From positions 1 to 64,000 of the forward strand of contig NZ_JAMWZS010000006.1 in NCBI RefSeq assembly GCF_024282095.1: DNA of 64,000 bases. The letters are read 5' to 3'. Position 1 is the stretch's first letter; every line of letters starts with the position of its first letter. A program made the position numbers and the translations under genes. The notes beneath the pieces are model-generated. The model was not told the DNA's origin, searched no databases, and saw only the letters and a program-made list of their open reading frames with translations. Positions 1-8,338 of this stretch are shown one piece after another. The stretch comes from Nitrosomonas sp. GTDB lineage: Bacteria; Pseudomonadota; Gammaproteobacteria; Burkholderiales; Nitrosomonadaceae.

Positions 1-290
1 ATAATGCAACCCCTTATGAAATACTCAACGCTTATTTTAATCAACCTCTCTGTAAACAACCCTGAGATTTCTTACAAATCAAAGCGTAAATTAGTGCCAA
101 ATAGCGCGCTTTTTGTTACAGGGACAGTGAGAAAGACTAATAGAAATTTTATGTGCTTAAAAACTGCATCATAAAAATTAGTGGAATCAGTCAAAAGATT
201 AAGTGTGTTATTTAACTATTAAATAAATTTATTTAGATATTAAATTATATTTTACAATATATTAGTACCTAAGCTGCAGGAGATTGAATC
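1..290. other. AT-rich leader region without a gene
   Basis: No open frame of note was seen here. The stretch from about 200 to 275 is very AT-rich and probably carries the promoter of the cupin gene that starts at 291. A purine-rich ribosome binding site (caggaga) sits at about 277-283, just before that start. No hairpin or known motif was recognised. Confidence 0.4.
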
Positions 291-803
291 ATGCTATCAG
301 AAGATGCGATCAGAGATCATCAAACGGTGACTTCGGAAGGTCAACCGACAGAAGCTTTGATGGTTGGTGTAAAGAAAAAAGAAGTGCCCAATATTATTAC
401 AGGAAACGGTATCACTACCGAATTGTGGCGACCGGACTGGGATGTGGGACCCGATCAAATACGGCATATGATTCACGTTATATTGCGAGGTAAATCTATC
501 AGCGCTTGGCATATGCATGATTTTCAAGTTGACACTTTCTTTGTGACCAATGGATCAATTAAATTGGCTCTATTTGATGATCGCGCTGATTCAGCGACAA
601 GAGGTCAAATCAATGTCTTTCATCTCAGCCGTATGCGTCCCACATTAATCACTATTCCTCCCGGTATCTGGCATGGTTTGCAAAACTTAGATCATACCGA
701 AAGTAGTTTTATTAATTATTTTAACAATCCTTATATTCACGCTGAACCGGATGAATGGCGATTACCCTTTGACACCGACAAAATCCCCTATCAGTTTAAG
801 TAA
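291..803 (+). CDS. RmlC-like cupin, dTDP-sugar epimerase-related protein
   Basis: A 170-residue cytoplasmic protein with the cupin fold of the dTDP-4-dehydrorhamnose 3,5-epimerase (RmlC/WxcM) group. Seen directly: a His-rich first cupin strand (SAWHMHDFQVDTFFV, about residues 73-87), a variable middle with a short acidic loop, and a second cupin motif (IPPGIWHGLQN, about 122-132). The ATG at 291 follows caggaga by a normal spacing. Length is close to the 180 residues usual for RmlC. In this family the protein epimerises a nucleotide-linked keto sugar. The nearby aldolase-like and glycosyltransferase-like genes support a role in surface polysaccharide. Whether it is a true 3,5-epimerase or a non-catalytic cupin relative cannot be told from sequence alone. 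Confidence 0.7.
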   Translation: MLSEDAIRDHQTVTSEGQPTEALMVGVKKKEVPNIITGNGITTELWRPDWDVGPDQIRHMIHVILRGKSISAWHMHDFQVDTFFVTNGSIKLALFDDRADSATRGQINVFHLSRMRPTLITIPPGIWHGLQNLDHTESSFINYFNNPYIHAEPDEWRLPFDTDKIPYQFK

Positions 804-1059
804 ATTATTAAAAACCGCATAATCCTTCAAATAGACTGTTCAACCATCACTACGTGAGTCGTCATGCGACTGTTCGCTCCACCGCGATTCTCCCAACGGC
901 AAGAGGTTGAATTTCGTGCCAAAAATATCTATTCTTTCCACCGCCGTTTGAATCACCAAGTCATGTCATAGCTGGAGATGATCATGCAGATCTTCATGGG
1001 CAGGTGTCAGCGCATAAATCTGTCGGCGCAAAATACTTGGCCCATCATATCTATCAAAG

Positions 1060-1350
1060 CGGCCGCATCGATCAAGGTAATCAAGCCGCATAGTCTGGAT
1101 ATGGTCATCGTGGACAGAGCACACCGTGCAGGAGAAAGTTATTGCCTATCCGACTGACAGCAAACTGCTGAATAGAGGGCGGCAACAACTGGTGCAACTG
1201 GTAGCAGAAACTGGTTGCAAGGCACAGCACAGGCGATGCCTTTCATGCCATGCTCTGTGGCTGCGGACACAACCTGCGGATGATGCTGAGGAAGCCGCGA
1301 CTTCTTCTCGCCCTAATTCTCAGTGCGACTGCATCGGCTACCAGTGAATG
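1060..1350 (+). pseudogene. Remnant of an IS5-type transposase, frameshifted
   Basis: Two frames carry pieces that read as one transposase. The segment KPHSLDMVIVD (about 1083-1115) continues after a frame change into TVQEKVIAYPTDSKLLNR from about 1123. In intact IS5-type DDE transposases these form one block, with the DDE aspartate in 'VIVDTTVQEK' followed by 'YPTDxxLLNRGR'. A third piece near 1258-1346 reads CGHNLRMMLRK in another frame and resembles the usual C-terminus. So at least two frame disruptions and a large internal deletion have occurred. No terminal inverted repeats were recognised. The element is dead and sits inside the surface-carbohydrate block. Confidence 0.65.
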
Positions 1351-1573
1351 AATATGGAACCACTCAGTGACTTAGGCTTGCCTTTCCATGAAAATCGAAT
1401 TGTTCAGGGTAGACTAAGTAGATCGTCTTTTTGTATCTGGAAAATTAAATGATATGTGGGTACACTTTGTCACCGGCGGTACCTTTTTATGTGACCTAGA
1501 TAACTGAATTATGGAAGATTACAAGGGAATTGCCTCTTTCTTGCATGCATACTAGAGCTGAGGCACTCATTTC

Positions 1574-2386
1574 ATGAGCTATGGCAGCGACTTTGTTCTC
1601 ACGTTATTTACCAATAATCCAGAGCTGGCTCGGGCCGGCAATGCGGCTGGCATTAATCGCATTGGCCTTGATCTGGAACGAATGGGTAAAGAATATCGTC
1701 AGGAGGCCAAGAAAGCATGGATTTCAGATCACCAGATATTCGAACTTGAAGCTGTTCGCGATCAATTGACGCAATCAGCACTATTTGCCCGTACTAATCC
1801 CATTTATGCCGGTTCACGCGATGAAATCAATTATTTGATTGACCAAGGGGTAACCGTGTTGATGTTGCCGATGTTTCGCACGGTTAAAGAAGCAGCCACT
1901 TTCATTGAATTTGTTGATGGTCGTGCATTTGTTTCTTTATTGGTTGAAACGGCGGCAGCTGCCATACGCCTGCATGAGATTATCAAACTGCCAGGCATTG
2001 GTGAAATCCATTTCGGCTTGAACGATATGTATCTGGATATGAAGCTAGCCAATCATTTCGAGGTATTAACCTCGGGTTTTCTGGATAGACTGACCGATAT
2101 CGCATCGACGGCTGGCGTGCCTTATGGTTTTGCCGGCATTGGCCGACCTAACGACAGCCGTTTGCCGATACCCAGCGATTTAATCTATGCCCAATATCCA
2201 CGGCTTGGCGCAACACGCGCACTGGTTGCGCGCGTATTCTACACTCCTGATTTTCACGCACTGAATCTCGCACATGAAGTGAATGCCGCACGTGATATGC
2301 TGGATCATTGGCATCAAGCCGGAACGGATCAGCAAGCTGCCGCTTTGGAGCTATTACGTACTAAAGTAGCTGAATGGGTTGCTTGA
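1574..2386 (+). CDS. HpcH/HpaI aldolase / citrate lyase-like protein
   Basis: A 270-residue TIM-barrel protein of the HpcH/HpaI aldolase/citrate lyase beta family, which uses pyruvate or phosphoenolpyruvate-type substrates with a divalent metal. Seen: an early LDLERMGK strand (about residues 32-39), an R-rich middle, the metal-ligand segment LLVETAAAA (about 120-128), and GEIHFGLNDMYLDM (about 142-155), which carries the conserved Asp. The ATG at 1574 is preceded by a weak gaggca. It lies 33 bp before a glycosyltransferase-like gene and is probably cotranscribed with it. In polysaccharide clusters such enzymes are sometimes used to make or break acidic sugars; that role here is inference and the substrate is unknown. 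Confidence 0.7.
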   Translation: MSYGSDFVLTLFTNNPELARAGNAAGINRIGLDLERMGKEYRQEAKKAWISDHQIFELEAVRDQLTQSALFARTNPIYAGSRDEINYLIDQGVTVLMLPMFRTVKEAATFIEFVDGRAFVSLLVETAAAAIRLHEIIKLPGIGEIHFGLNDMYLDMKLANHFEVLTSGFLDRLTDIASTAGVPYGFAGIGRPNDSRLPIPSDLIYAQYPRLGATRALVARVFYTPDFHALNLAHEVNAARDMLDHWHQAGTDQQAAALELLRTKVAEWVA

Positions 2387-2419
2387 GTCCCCTATATTGT
2401 ATCTAGCAAACCATCCGTA

Positions 2420-3568
2420 ATGACCGGTGCGCAACTTACTTTCTACGACACCTCGCGTGCCTATTATGCAGGATATTATCTGCAGGGCTTCGATGAGTTA
2501 GCAAAAAACGGGAAACTGCAAATCAGAGTTGCCCACGCGCTTCCGGCACGTCTGAAATCAGCCATTCAGGACGCTGATTGGCAGCATTTATTGTTTGCAA
2601 TGGCGCTTTTTAGATTTCAGCAAGGCGGTTACGAATGGTATTTTTGCATAGATACGCATGATTCCAACTCGGTCGATGTTACCCATCATACCGGTGGGTA
2701 TCATTTGCCACTGCTGCATAGCGTTGATGTCTACTTTAAGGTTAACTATAACCCGGATCAAATCGAATCCACACCAGTACTTAAAGATTCTAGTGAGAAA
2801 ATTTTCAGCATCTCACAGTTTTTCCCAATACGACCGAGCGCGTTTCTGTCACTTAGCCGCAGAATGTTGTTGACTCCGAGACTGTTTGGATTTAAACCGG
2901 GCATCAATTATAACGCGCCTTATAAGAATCATTTTACAGATGCCAAATTTCGCTTGCGTGATCTGAAAAATTATCAGCCACTTGAGCAAATCCTGGCTTA
3001 TCGAGCGACTCCAAAGGATATCGACATTTTCTTTGTAACCAGTTTTCGTCATAATTCTCGTCATGTAGAGGTTATGGAGCATCGTGACCAAGTTATCAAG
3101 AAGCTTTCTAGTATAGCTTCACTTAAAACAGCTACAGGTTTCTCAAGCGAAAAAGCGTTACCGGAGAAATATGCCAAGGTGATTTATCCACGCCTGAACC
3201 AAGTTGACTATCTTGAAACTCTGGCGCGTGCTAAGGTCGTTATTTATACACAAGGTATTGCCGGTTGCTTATCTTCCAAATTCGGCTTAGCTATGGCGCT
3301 CGGGGTCGCTGTTATCGGTGAACCCTTAGGAAATAACCCGGACCTGTTAATCGCAAATCCACATTTAAAAGAGCAGTTCTCCTACTCAGACCCGGATGAA
3401 ATTGTTGGGCGCGCAGTCGATCTGGTAACAAACCCGGAACAAGCTCGCAGACTGGGTGCCCTGAATGCACACATGTTCGACAATCAATTGGCTCCCTGCC
3501 CCACTGCGGAATACATACTCCAAGTACTACAAAAATTCCAATTTTCCGATTCTCAATATTCATGTTAG
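2420..3568 (+). CDS. Glycosyltransferase-like protein of a surface-carbohydrate cluster
   Basis: A 382-residue soluble protein without signal peptide. The N-terminal half looks unfamiliar (YDTSRAYYAGYYLQGFDEL near residue 9). The C-terminal half resembles the nucleotide-sugar-binding side of a GT-B fold: a strand IDIFFVTSF (about 196-204), then VDYLETLARAKVVIYTQG (about 256-273), a Gly-rich turn, an acidic-proline EPLGNNPDLL (about 300), and 'DPDEIVGRAVDLVTNPEQARRLG' style helices typical of glycosyltransferase family 1. It follows the aldolase-like gene closely. Glycosyl transfer onto a surface polymer is inferred from fold and context; the exact family was not recognised. Confidence 0.5.
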   Translation: MTGAQLTFYDTSRAYYAGYYLQGFDELAKNGKLQIRVAHALPARLKSAIQDADWQHLLFAMALFRFQQGGYEWYFCIDTHDSNSVDVTHHTGGYHLPLLHSVDVYFKVNYNPDQIESTPVLKDSSEKIFSISQFFPIRPSAFLSLSRRMLLTPRLFGFKPGINYNAPYKNHFTDAKFRLRDLKNYQPLEQILAYRATPKDIDIFFVTSFRHNSRHVEVMEHRDQVIKKLSSIASLKTATGFSSEKALPEKYAKVIYPRLNQVDYLETLARAKVVIYTQGIAGCLSSKFGLAMALGVAVIGEPLGNNPDLLIANPHLKEQFSYSDPDEIVGRAVDLVTNPEQARRLGALNAHMFDNQLAPCPTAEYILQVLQKFQFSDSQYSC

Positions 3569-3804
3569 TGAAAATTAGAATAGTTGAGATGAACTGGCGA
3601 CAATGGCGCACTTGAAAGCTATTGTGTAATAACTAACCGCCCAAAATAGAAAATGACACTGAAAATCGACATTCTGACTTCCCATTATTTCCAAACGATT
3701 TTGATTGATTATTTGCTTGAGAAGCTCAGTTCCATGATGTGGCATAGGAATATTGTAGTACTATTTCCATTTGGATATTTATTGCCTATAACAAGGAACA
3801 TGCC

Positions 3805-4161
3805 GTGAGAATTACTGCGCTACTTTTAATTATTTTTGGTTTACTGGGTTTACTGACTTCATGCGCTCATACGAATCCTCCTCCGATGGATATGCAGGAA
3901 GCTATTCAAAGAGCGACAACGCGTTGTGATCATGAAGCGCTGGCTAAACATTATGAAGAAACTGCCAGAGAATTGCAGTCAAAGGTAAAAAAACATAAGA
4001 AAATGCTTGAATCCTATGGATCAGTTACTTTTAACTATGGGAAAGAGGGACTAGCATTGCAGTCCCAGTCTAAAAACTTAATTAACTTATATGAACAAGC
4101 TGTAAAAGCTAATATGGATATGGCGAATTCTCATCAAACCATGGCCGCAGAGATTAAATAA
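3805..4161 (+). CDS. Small outer-membrane lipoprotein, coiled-coil
   Basis: A 118-residue lipoprotein of unknown function. The start is the GTG at 3805, preceded by aaggaa. An N-terminal signal (RITALLLIIFGLLGLL) ends in a clear lipobox LTSC, with Cys at residue 20. The mature part is charged and helical (EALAKHYEETARELQSKVKKHKKM), with no known domain. It stands alone, with about 240 bp of non-coding DNA before it. Attachment to the outer membrane is inferred from the lack of an Asp directly after the Cys. Confidence 0.7.
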   Translation: MRITALLLIIFGLLGLLTSCAHTNPPPMDMQEAIQRATTRCDHEALAKHYEETARELQSKVKKHKKMLESYGSVTFNYGKEGLALQSQSKNLINLYEQAVKANMDMANSHQTMAAEIK

Positions 4162-4166
4162 TCAGC

Positions 4167-4349
4167 TCAGTTCAGTTTTTCTGTAGATTCCTCTTGTTGC
4201 TTCTTCCACTTGTCATAGCATTCAAGACCGCAGTAATACATGATGTAATCAGTAGCCTTCACGCTCGAAGCTTCAGATATCGGTATTTCTTTAAGGCATA
4301 CCTCACAAGTAACCTTTTCGGGTTCAATGAGCTTATTTTGTTCAATCAT
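4167..4349 (-). CDS. DUF3330-type small zinc-binding protein
   Basis: A 60-residue protein. Two Cys pairs, CEVCLKEIP near residues 15-23 and YYCGLECYDKW near 39-49, form a likely treble-clef zinc site, as in the DUF3330 family, which is often found near mercury and other heavy-metal genes. A longer in-frame start exists at 4406. The ATG at 4349 is preferred because it is preceded by a strong aaggaggtg at 8 bases, whereas the upstream start has no such site. It runs convergent with the lipoprotein gene ending at 4161. Function is unknown. Confidence 0.7.
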   Translation of the reverse strand: MIEQNKLIEPEKVTCEVCLKEIPISEASSVKATDYIMYYCGLECYDKWKKQQEESTEKLN

Positions 4350-4601
4350 TTCAGCACCTCCTTGAGAGTTGAGATCAAGTGTGTTGAATGGGATTATAAG
4401 TGACACTCCAGTAAATACAAGTGCTTAAACTGCCAAACGACTGCCCCAGTCCGTGAAGTGAAATATCTGTCCCAATGAGTGTTCGTTGCTTCTAGTCAAC
4501 GATCTTTGGTCGCTCATCAATGCTGATCCGGTTGCGAATGGCGTTGCGCTATTCTTGTCAATTTCCATAATTAAATCATAAATATCTCATCAATTCTTTT
4601 G

Positions 4602-4615
4602 TTGATGTACATCAA
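4602..4615. promoter_or_regulatory. Perfect FNR/ANR-type box upstream of the LamG-RTX gene
   Basis: The 14-mer TTGATGTACATCAA is a perfect palindrome and an exact match to the FNR-family consensus TTGATnnnnATCAA. It lies 102 bp before the ATG at 4717, in an otherwise empty AT-rich stretch (4350-4716). This suggests that expression of the secreted RTX protein responds to oxygen or another signal read by an FNR-type activator. The regulator itself is not identified here; the Crp/Fnr-type gene at the right end of the window is one candidate class. Confidence 0.6.
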
Positions 4616-4716
4616 GCGACATCGCAGCAAATTATTTTAGAATTAAGAAAATAACAGATTAATTAAATCGATAATGACACTCAGAATTTTAATCATAAAT
4701 TAAATGGGCATTCGAC

Positions 4717-6459
4717 ATGAAAAACAACGCTGATTTATCCAGTTCTGCAGCAATCCAAGGTGCAGCGCCTTCCGGTTTAGTCTTTTGGAATCGATTTGAA
4801 GCTGAAGGTGATGTCCTTCCGAGCGAGGTCGGTCCGGATGTGCAACTTGCAGATCGTTTTATTAATAGCTGGGACTATGCAGAAATCGTTCCCGGCAAGT
4901 TTGGCAATGGCCTGTGGGTTGATCGGGATGCCAATGATTATGACAGTATGGTTGGCGGCAATTTTTTTGGAACCAGTCTGCAAGACATGGCTTTAACGCC
5001 GCAGCGAGGCGCCATTGAGTTTTGGTTTACGTTTAAGTATGACGCCAGCACGGAGGATGCCGCTTTTTTCTTTATGAATGCCAATCAATTGGCTGGCGAC
5101 TTTGGCGGCTCGGATATCAACACGAACGTTGTGATTAATGCAGGCTGGAGTGGATGGTCAAGTAATGGCAAATCATTTTACATCTATATGGATAATGTAT
5201 CTGACAGCCAGCCACTAGCACTAATACAGACACCGGATTTCTCAGCGGCACCGGGAGGCAGTTTGGATTTTGTGGACGGCACAACCTATCACATGGCCTA
5301 TGTGTGGGATAGCAATGGCATAGATTCCACTTCGGATACCATGAGAATGTATGTCGACGGCGTCAAGGTCGCTTCTGGCAATCCGGTTTTACCGACAGGG
5401 AGCTTCGATCCTTATTTATACGTGGGCACTGTTCCAAATCCATTTCCGGATCGAACGGGCTTTTATGATTCGGTGGTTGGCGTTACCGACAATCTCAAGA
5501 TCTGGAATTATGGCAAATCCGATTTCTCCGATAGATTTGTGGAAGGCGTTGGTCCTCAGGAAGATATTGTTGGCACTGCTGGGGATGATGATCTTACCGG
5601 TACAAGCGGACCGGATATTATCAAAGGCTTGGCGGGCTCAGATACGGTTCAAGGACTCGCCGGGGCAGACACTATTTCCGCCGGACTTGGCAATGATCTT
5701 GTCAGTGCGGATGATGGTGATGACGAGGTCACAGGGGATAGTGGAGACGACAGCCTCCTGGGCGGCGCGGGCAATGACACGCTTAACGGTGGCATAGGCC
5801 AGGATCGCTTGCTTGGACAGGCAGGCAACGACAATCTGTTGGGCGGGAATGGCGCCGACCGGCTCAATGGTGGCGATGGTGATGATTCACTCAAAGGCGG
5901 AGTCGGCAATGATATATTGTTCGGCGAAGCGGGCGACGACACGATCAGCGGGGGAGGCGGCAACGATGTCGCTAATGGCGGTACGGGCAATGATAGCCTA
6001 TCGGGCTATTTGGGGTCCGATACCCTAATTGGCAGCGTTGGCAATGACGTGCTTGCCGGTGGCGCAGGTAACGACACGTTGACCGGTGTTGAGCCATCGG
6101 CTGCCGGAAGTGGTGTTGGTTTTGGCGCAGGTGAAGTGGATACCTTGCGCGGTGGTTTGGGTAGCGACACATTTGTGCTTGGCAGCACCAGCCGAGTCTA
6201 CTACAGCGATGGTGATCCTCTGACCAGCGGTGATTCAGATTATGCGCGGATTAAAGACTTCAACGCCAGCGAAGATGTGATCCGATTGCACGGCTCACAA
6301 GCGTTATACAGCCTGGATATCTACACTGTCAGTGCGGGCGCCTTCGAAGCTGCCTTGATTTATGATCCTGGTATTGCGGAGCGAGCCGAAATCATTGGTA
6401 TCTTGCAGCATGTTCCTTCCGATCTCAGCCTGACCAGCGCTGCTTTCAGCTATGTTTAA
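4717..6459 (+). CDS. LamG-like / RTX calcium-binding secreted protein
   Basis: A 580-residue acidic protein without a Sec signal peptide. Residues about 15-275 look like a concanavalin/LamG-type jelly roll (GAIEFWFTFKYDAS, TYHMAYVWDSNG, MRMYVDGVKVASG, DNLKIWNYGKSDF). Residues about 284-450 hold some 15 RTX nonapeptides of the GGxGxDxLx type, which wind into a calcium-filled beta roll. The last 110 residues form the C-terminal region expected to carry the type I secretion signal. No type I ABC transporter or membrane-fusion gene is in this window, so export must rely on genes elsewhere. An FNR-type box lies 102 bp upstream. Its stop codon overlaps the start of an orphan PEP-CTERM tail. A role in adhesion or matrix formation is inference. 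Confidence 0.85.
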   Translation: MKNNADLSSSAAIQGAAPSGLVFWNRFEAEGDVLPSEVGPDVQLADRFINSWDYAEIVPGKFGNGLWVDRDANDYDSMVGGNFFGTSLQDMALTPQRGAIEFWFTFKYDASTEDAAFFFMNANQLAGDFGGSDINTNVVINAGWSGWSSNGKSFYIYMDNVSDSQPLALIQTPDFSAAPGGSLDFVDGTTYHMAYVWDSNGIDSTSDTMRMYVDGVKVASGNPVLPTGSFDPYLYVGTVPNPFPDRTGFYDSVVGVTDNLKIWNYGKSDFSDRFVEGVGPQEDIVGTAGDDDLTGTSGPDIIKGLAGSDTVQGLAGADTISAGLGNDLVSADDGDDEVTGDSGDDSLLGGAGNDTLNGGIGQDRLLGQAGNDNLLGGNGADRLNGGDGDDSLKGGVGNDILFGEAGDDTISGGGGNDVANGGTGNDSLSGYLGSDTLIGSVGNDVLAGGAGNDTLTGVEPSAAGSGVGFGAGEVDTLRGGLGSDTFVLGSTSRVYYSDGDPLTSGDSDYARIKDFNASEDVIRLHGSQALYSLDIYTVSAGAFEAALIYDPGIAERAEIIGILQHVPSDLSLTSAAFSYV

Positions 6460-6658
6460 CAAAGTGTGGGTTGGAGGGCGGTTTATGCGAAGGAACGAAT
6501 ATGTTTCTTGCATTAATCCAAACAACGCCAGCATGCAAACCAGCATTGGCAGCACTTCCCCAATTCCAAAACTCGAGACCTACGCGATGCTGCTCGCAGG
6601 GCTTGGTTTGTTGGGTTTTGTAGCGCGTCGTAGAAAAGGCACCGCTGTCGCTGTGTAA
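6452..6658 (+). pseudogene. Orphan PEP-CTERM sorting tail, probably a gene fragment
   Basis: A 68-codon frame whose C-terminal half is a PEP-CTERM membrane anchor (YAMLLAGLGLLGFVARRRK). The signature PEP motif itself is altered to PKLET. There is no signal peptide before the anchor, so the product could not be sorted by exosortase as it stands. The frame starts with an ATG that overlaps the stop of the RTX gene (ATGTTTAA). The DNA closely resembles the tail of the next gene, so it is probably the leftover end of a duplicated and deleted PEP-CTERM gene. Translational coupling to the RTX gene as a tiny membrane protein is possible but less likely. Confidence 0.5.
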
Positions 6659-6704
6659 ATCAGATTTACATTTTTAGCGATAAATTTTTTTGGAGGAAAT
6701 AAAC

Positions 6705-7760
6705 ATGATAGAAAATCTTTCTTTTGGTATGAAACTAAAATTGTTGGTACCTACTTGCATGAGGGCATGGGGTCTCGTTCATACAAGTCACATTGTGCGG
6801 CTGTCGATCTTTGGGCTCGCTATGTTGTTGCTGGGTTTTCCGGTGTATGCAACCAATGAGTATTTATTGGCCAGCGATCGCGAGGGTCGTAATATTTTGC
6901 GTTATGACGCAGAAACAGGTGCTTTTGTCGATGTTCTGGTAAGTGCCGGATCTGGAAATATGAATGTTCCCTTTGGTATGGCCATTGGTCCAGACGGGGA
7001 TTTGTATGTTAGCTCTGGTTTCACTGAGATTTTCCCCACACATGATGCGCGTGTGTTGAAGTTTGACAGTGAGACAGGAAAATTTCTCGGGACATTTGGA
7101 ACTGCCTCGGCAACCTCCTCACTAGGTTTTATGGCCTTCGGACCTGATGGGAACCTCTATGTGGGTGATGTTAGTAACGCCACGGTACTTCGCTTTGATG
7201 GAAAGACTGGAGAGTCGATGGGAGTTTTTGCCACCGGTCTTCCAGGAGAAGGTTACTTTGGGCTAGATTGGGGGCCTGACGGCAACCTATACGTGGGATC
7301 GTTTCAGGATCACATTGATCGTTTTGATGGTGTGACCGGTGCGTCGTTAGGCATTCTATCAACGCCAGAGGCAAGTTCAGCAGGCTCTGTTACCTTTGGG
7401 CCTGATGGTATGTTGTATGTCAGCGACTATTTCGGTAGTCAAGTACTTGTTTATGATATCGTTACTGGGGAATTGGTTAAATCACTTCATCAGGGATTGA
7501 GCGGTCCCAATAGTGTGGTATTTACCGAAGATGGCGATCTTTTAGTAGCTAGCTATTTTAATAATCGGATTGTCAAATTTGAGGCTGAATCCAGCACTGG
7601 AACAATATTTGCTGGTGGCCATCCTCTTCATGGACCAAGAGGGTTGCTGCTAGTGCCGGCAATACCGGTACCTGAACCTTCAACCTACGCGATGTTACTC
7701 GCAGGTCTTGGTTTGCTGGGTTTTGTAGTACGCCGTAGAAAAGAAGAAATGGCCACTTGA
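6705..7760 (+). CDS. PEP-CTERM protein with NHL/SMP-30-like beta-propeller
   Basis: A 351-residue exported protein. The start is the ATG at 6705, preceded by ggagga; an upstream TTG at 6690 would place the ribosome site inside the gene. A long N-region leads into a hydrophobic signal (LSIFGLAMLLLGFPVYA, about residues 30-46). The mature part has about five propeller repeats with the core FGPDGNLYVG (for example FMAFGPDGNLYVGD and DWGPDGNLYVGSF), as in NHL/SMP-30 folds. The C-terminus is a textbook PEP-CTERM signal: VPEPSTYAMLLAGLGLLGF followed by VRRRK. Exosortase is expected to cleave and anchor it at the cell surface or in exopolymer; no exosortase gene is in this window. A strong terminator follows. 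Confidence 0.88.
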   Translation: MIENLSFGMKLKLLVPTCMRAWGLVHTSHIVRLSIFGLAMLLLGFPVYATNEYLLASDREGRNILRYDAETGAFVDVLVSAGSGNMNVPFGMAIGPDGDLYVSSGFTEIFPTHDARVLKFDSETGKFLGTFGTASATSSLGFMAFGPDGNLYVGDVSNATVLRFDGKTGESMGVFATGLPGEGYFGLDWGPDGNLYVGSFQDHIDRFDGVTGASLGILSTPEASSAGSVTFGPDGMLYVSDYFGSQVLVYDIVTGELVKSLHQGLSGPNSVVFTEDGDLLVASYFNNRIVKFEAESSTGTIFAGGHPLHGPRGLLLVPAIPVPEPSTYAMLLAGLGLLGFVVRRRKEEMAT

Positions 7761-7784
7761 TTCAAATGTGCATGCCATCAATTG

Positions 7785-7809
7785 CGGGAGCCGAGGCTCC
7801 CGTTTTTGT
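7785..7809 (+). terminator. Rho-independent terminator after the propeller PEP-CTERM gene
   Basis: A near-perfect stem cgggagcc / ggctcccg (7785-7792 with 7795-7802) is followed at once by tttttgtt. It starts 25 bp after the stop codon at 7760, so it should end that transcript. Confidence 0.85.
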
Positions 7810-7936
7810 TGCGCGGAAAGAATCCGGGCAACTGCTGCGAACTTAACATCACCTGTGTGATGTAGTATAGAATTAAAACACAACTTTATTTTATAGAGCG
7901 ATGTTGCTGTCAAAAATCAAATTAGAAGGAACCGGC

Positions 7937-8260
7937 ATGTCTCGAGCACTTTTTGTTTTTATATTTTTTGTGATTACGCTTCAAGGTTGTGCCACCTCCA
8001 GAGAGGTGTTTCTTGCCGATGGGACTAAAGGGCATAACGTCAATTGTAGCGGCTCCGGATTGAACTATAGCAATTGCCTTGAGAAAGCGGGCGAGATCTG
8101 TGGTGCGCGCGGGTATCACATACTCAATCAGCAAGGTGATGCGGTTCCTTTGTCCGCAGCAATCCGTGAGTTTAGCGCAAGCGCGCGGACAGCGTCAGTC
8201 GGATATTTGGCGCAGTCGGGTTCGATCGTCACGCGTAATCTGTTTATCAAATGCAAGTAG
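7937..8260 (+). CDS. Small cysteine-containing lipoprotein
   Basis: A 107-residue protein of unknown function. The ATG at 7937 is chosen over an upstream in-frame start at 7901 because it follows agaagg closely and begins directly with a lipoprotein signal (SRALFVFIFFVITLQGC, Cys at about residue 17). The mature part has four more Cys (NCSG, NCLEKAGEICG, FIKCK), which could form two disulfides. The core NYSNCLEKAGEICGARGY recurs in small beta- and gammaproteobacterial lipoproteins without known function. It is a single-gene unit between a terminator and the phosphatase gene. Confidence 0.7.
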   Translation: MSRALFVFIFFVITLQGCATSREVFLADGTKGHNVNCSGSGLNYSNCLEKAGEICGARGYHILNQQGDAVPLSAAIREFSASARTASVGYLAQSGSIVTRNLFIKCK

Positions 8261-8338
8261 CCGGGTAACGTGAATCTGAGTTAGTACAATCATGGGCATT
8301 TTCCCGATTAAGCTTGCATCCGCAAGGAATCCAATGGG

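Noticed and set aside
5649-5990. 113-codon frame opposite the RTX repeats, Pro/Ser-rich
   Set aside because: A shadow of the GGxGxDxL repeats on the other strand; repeats give long antisense frames.
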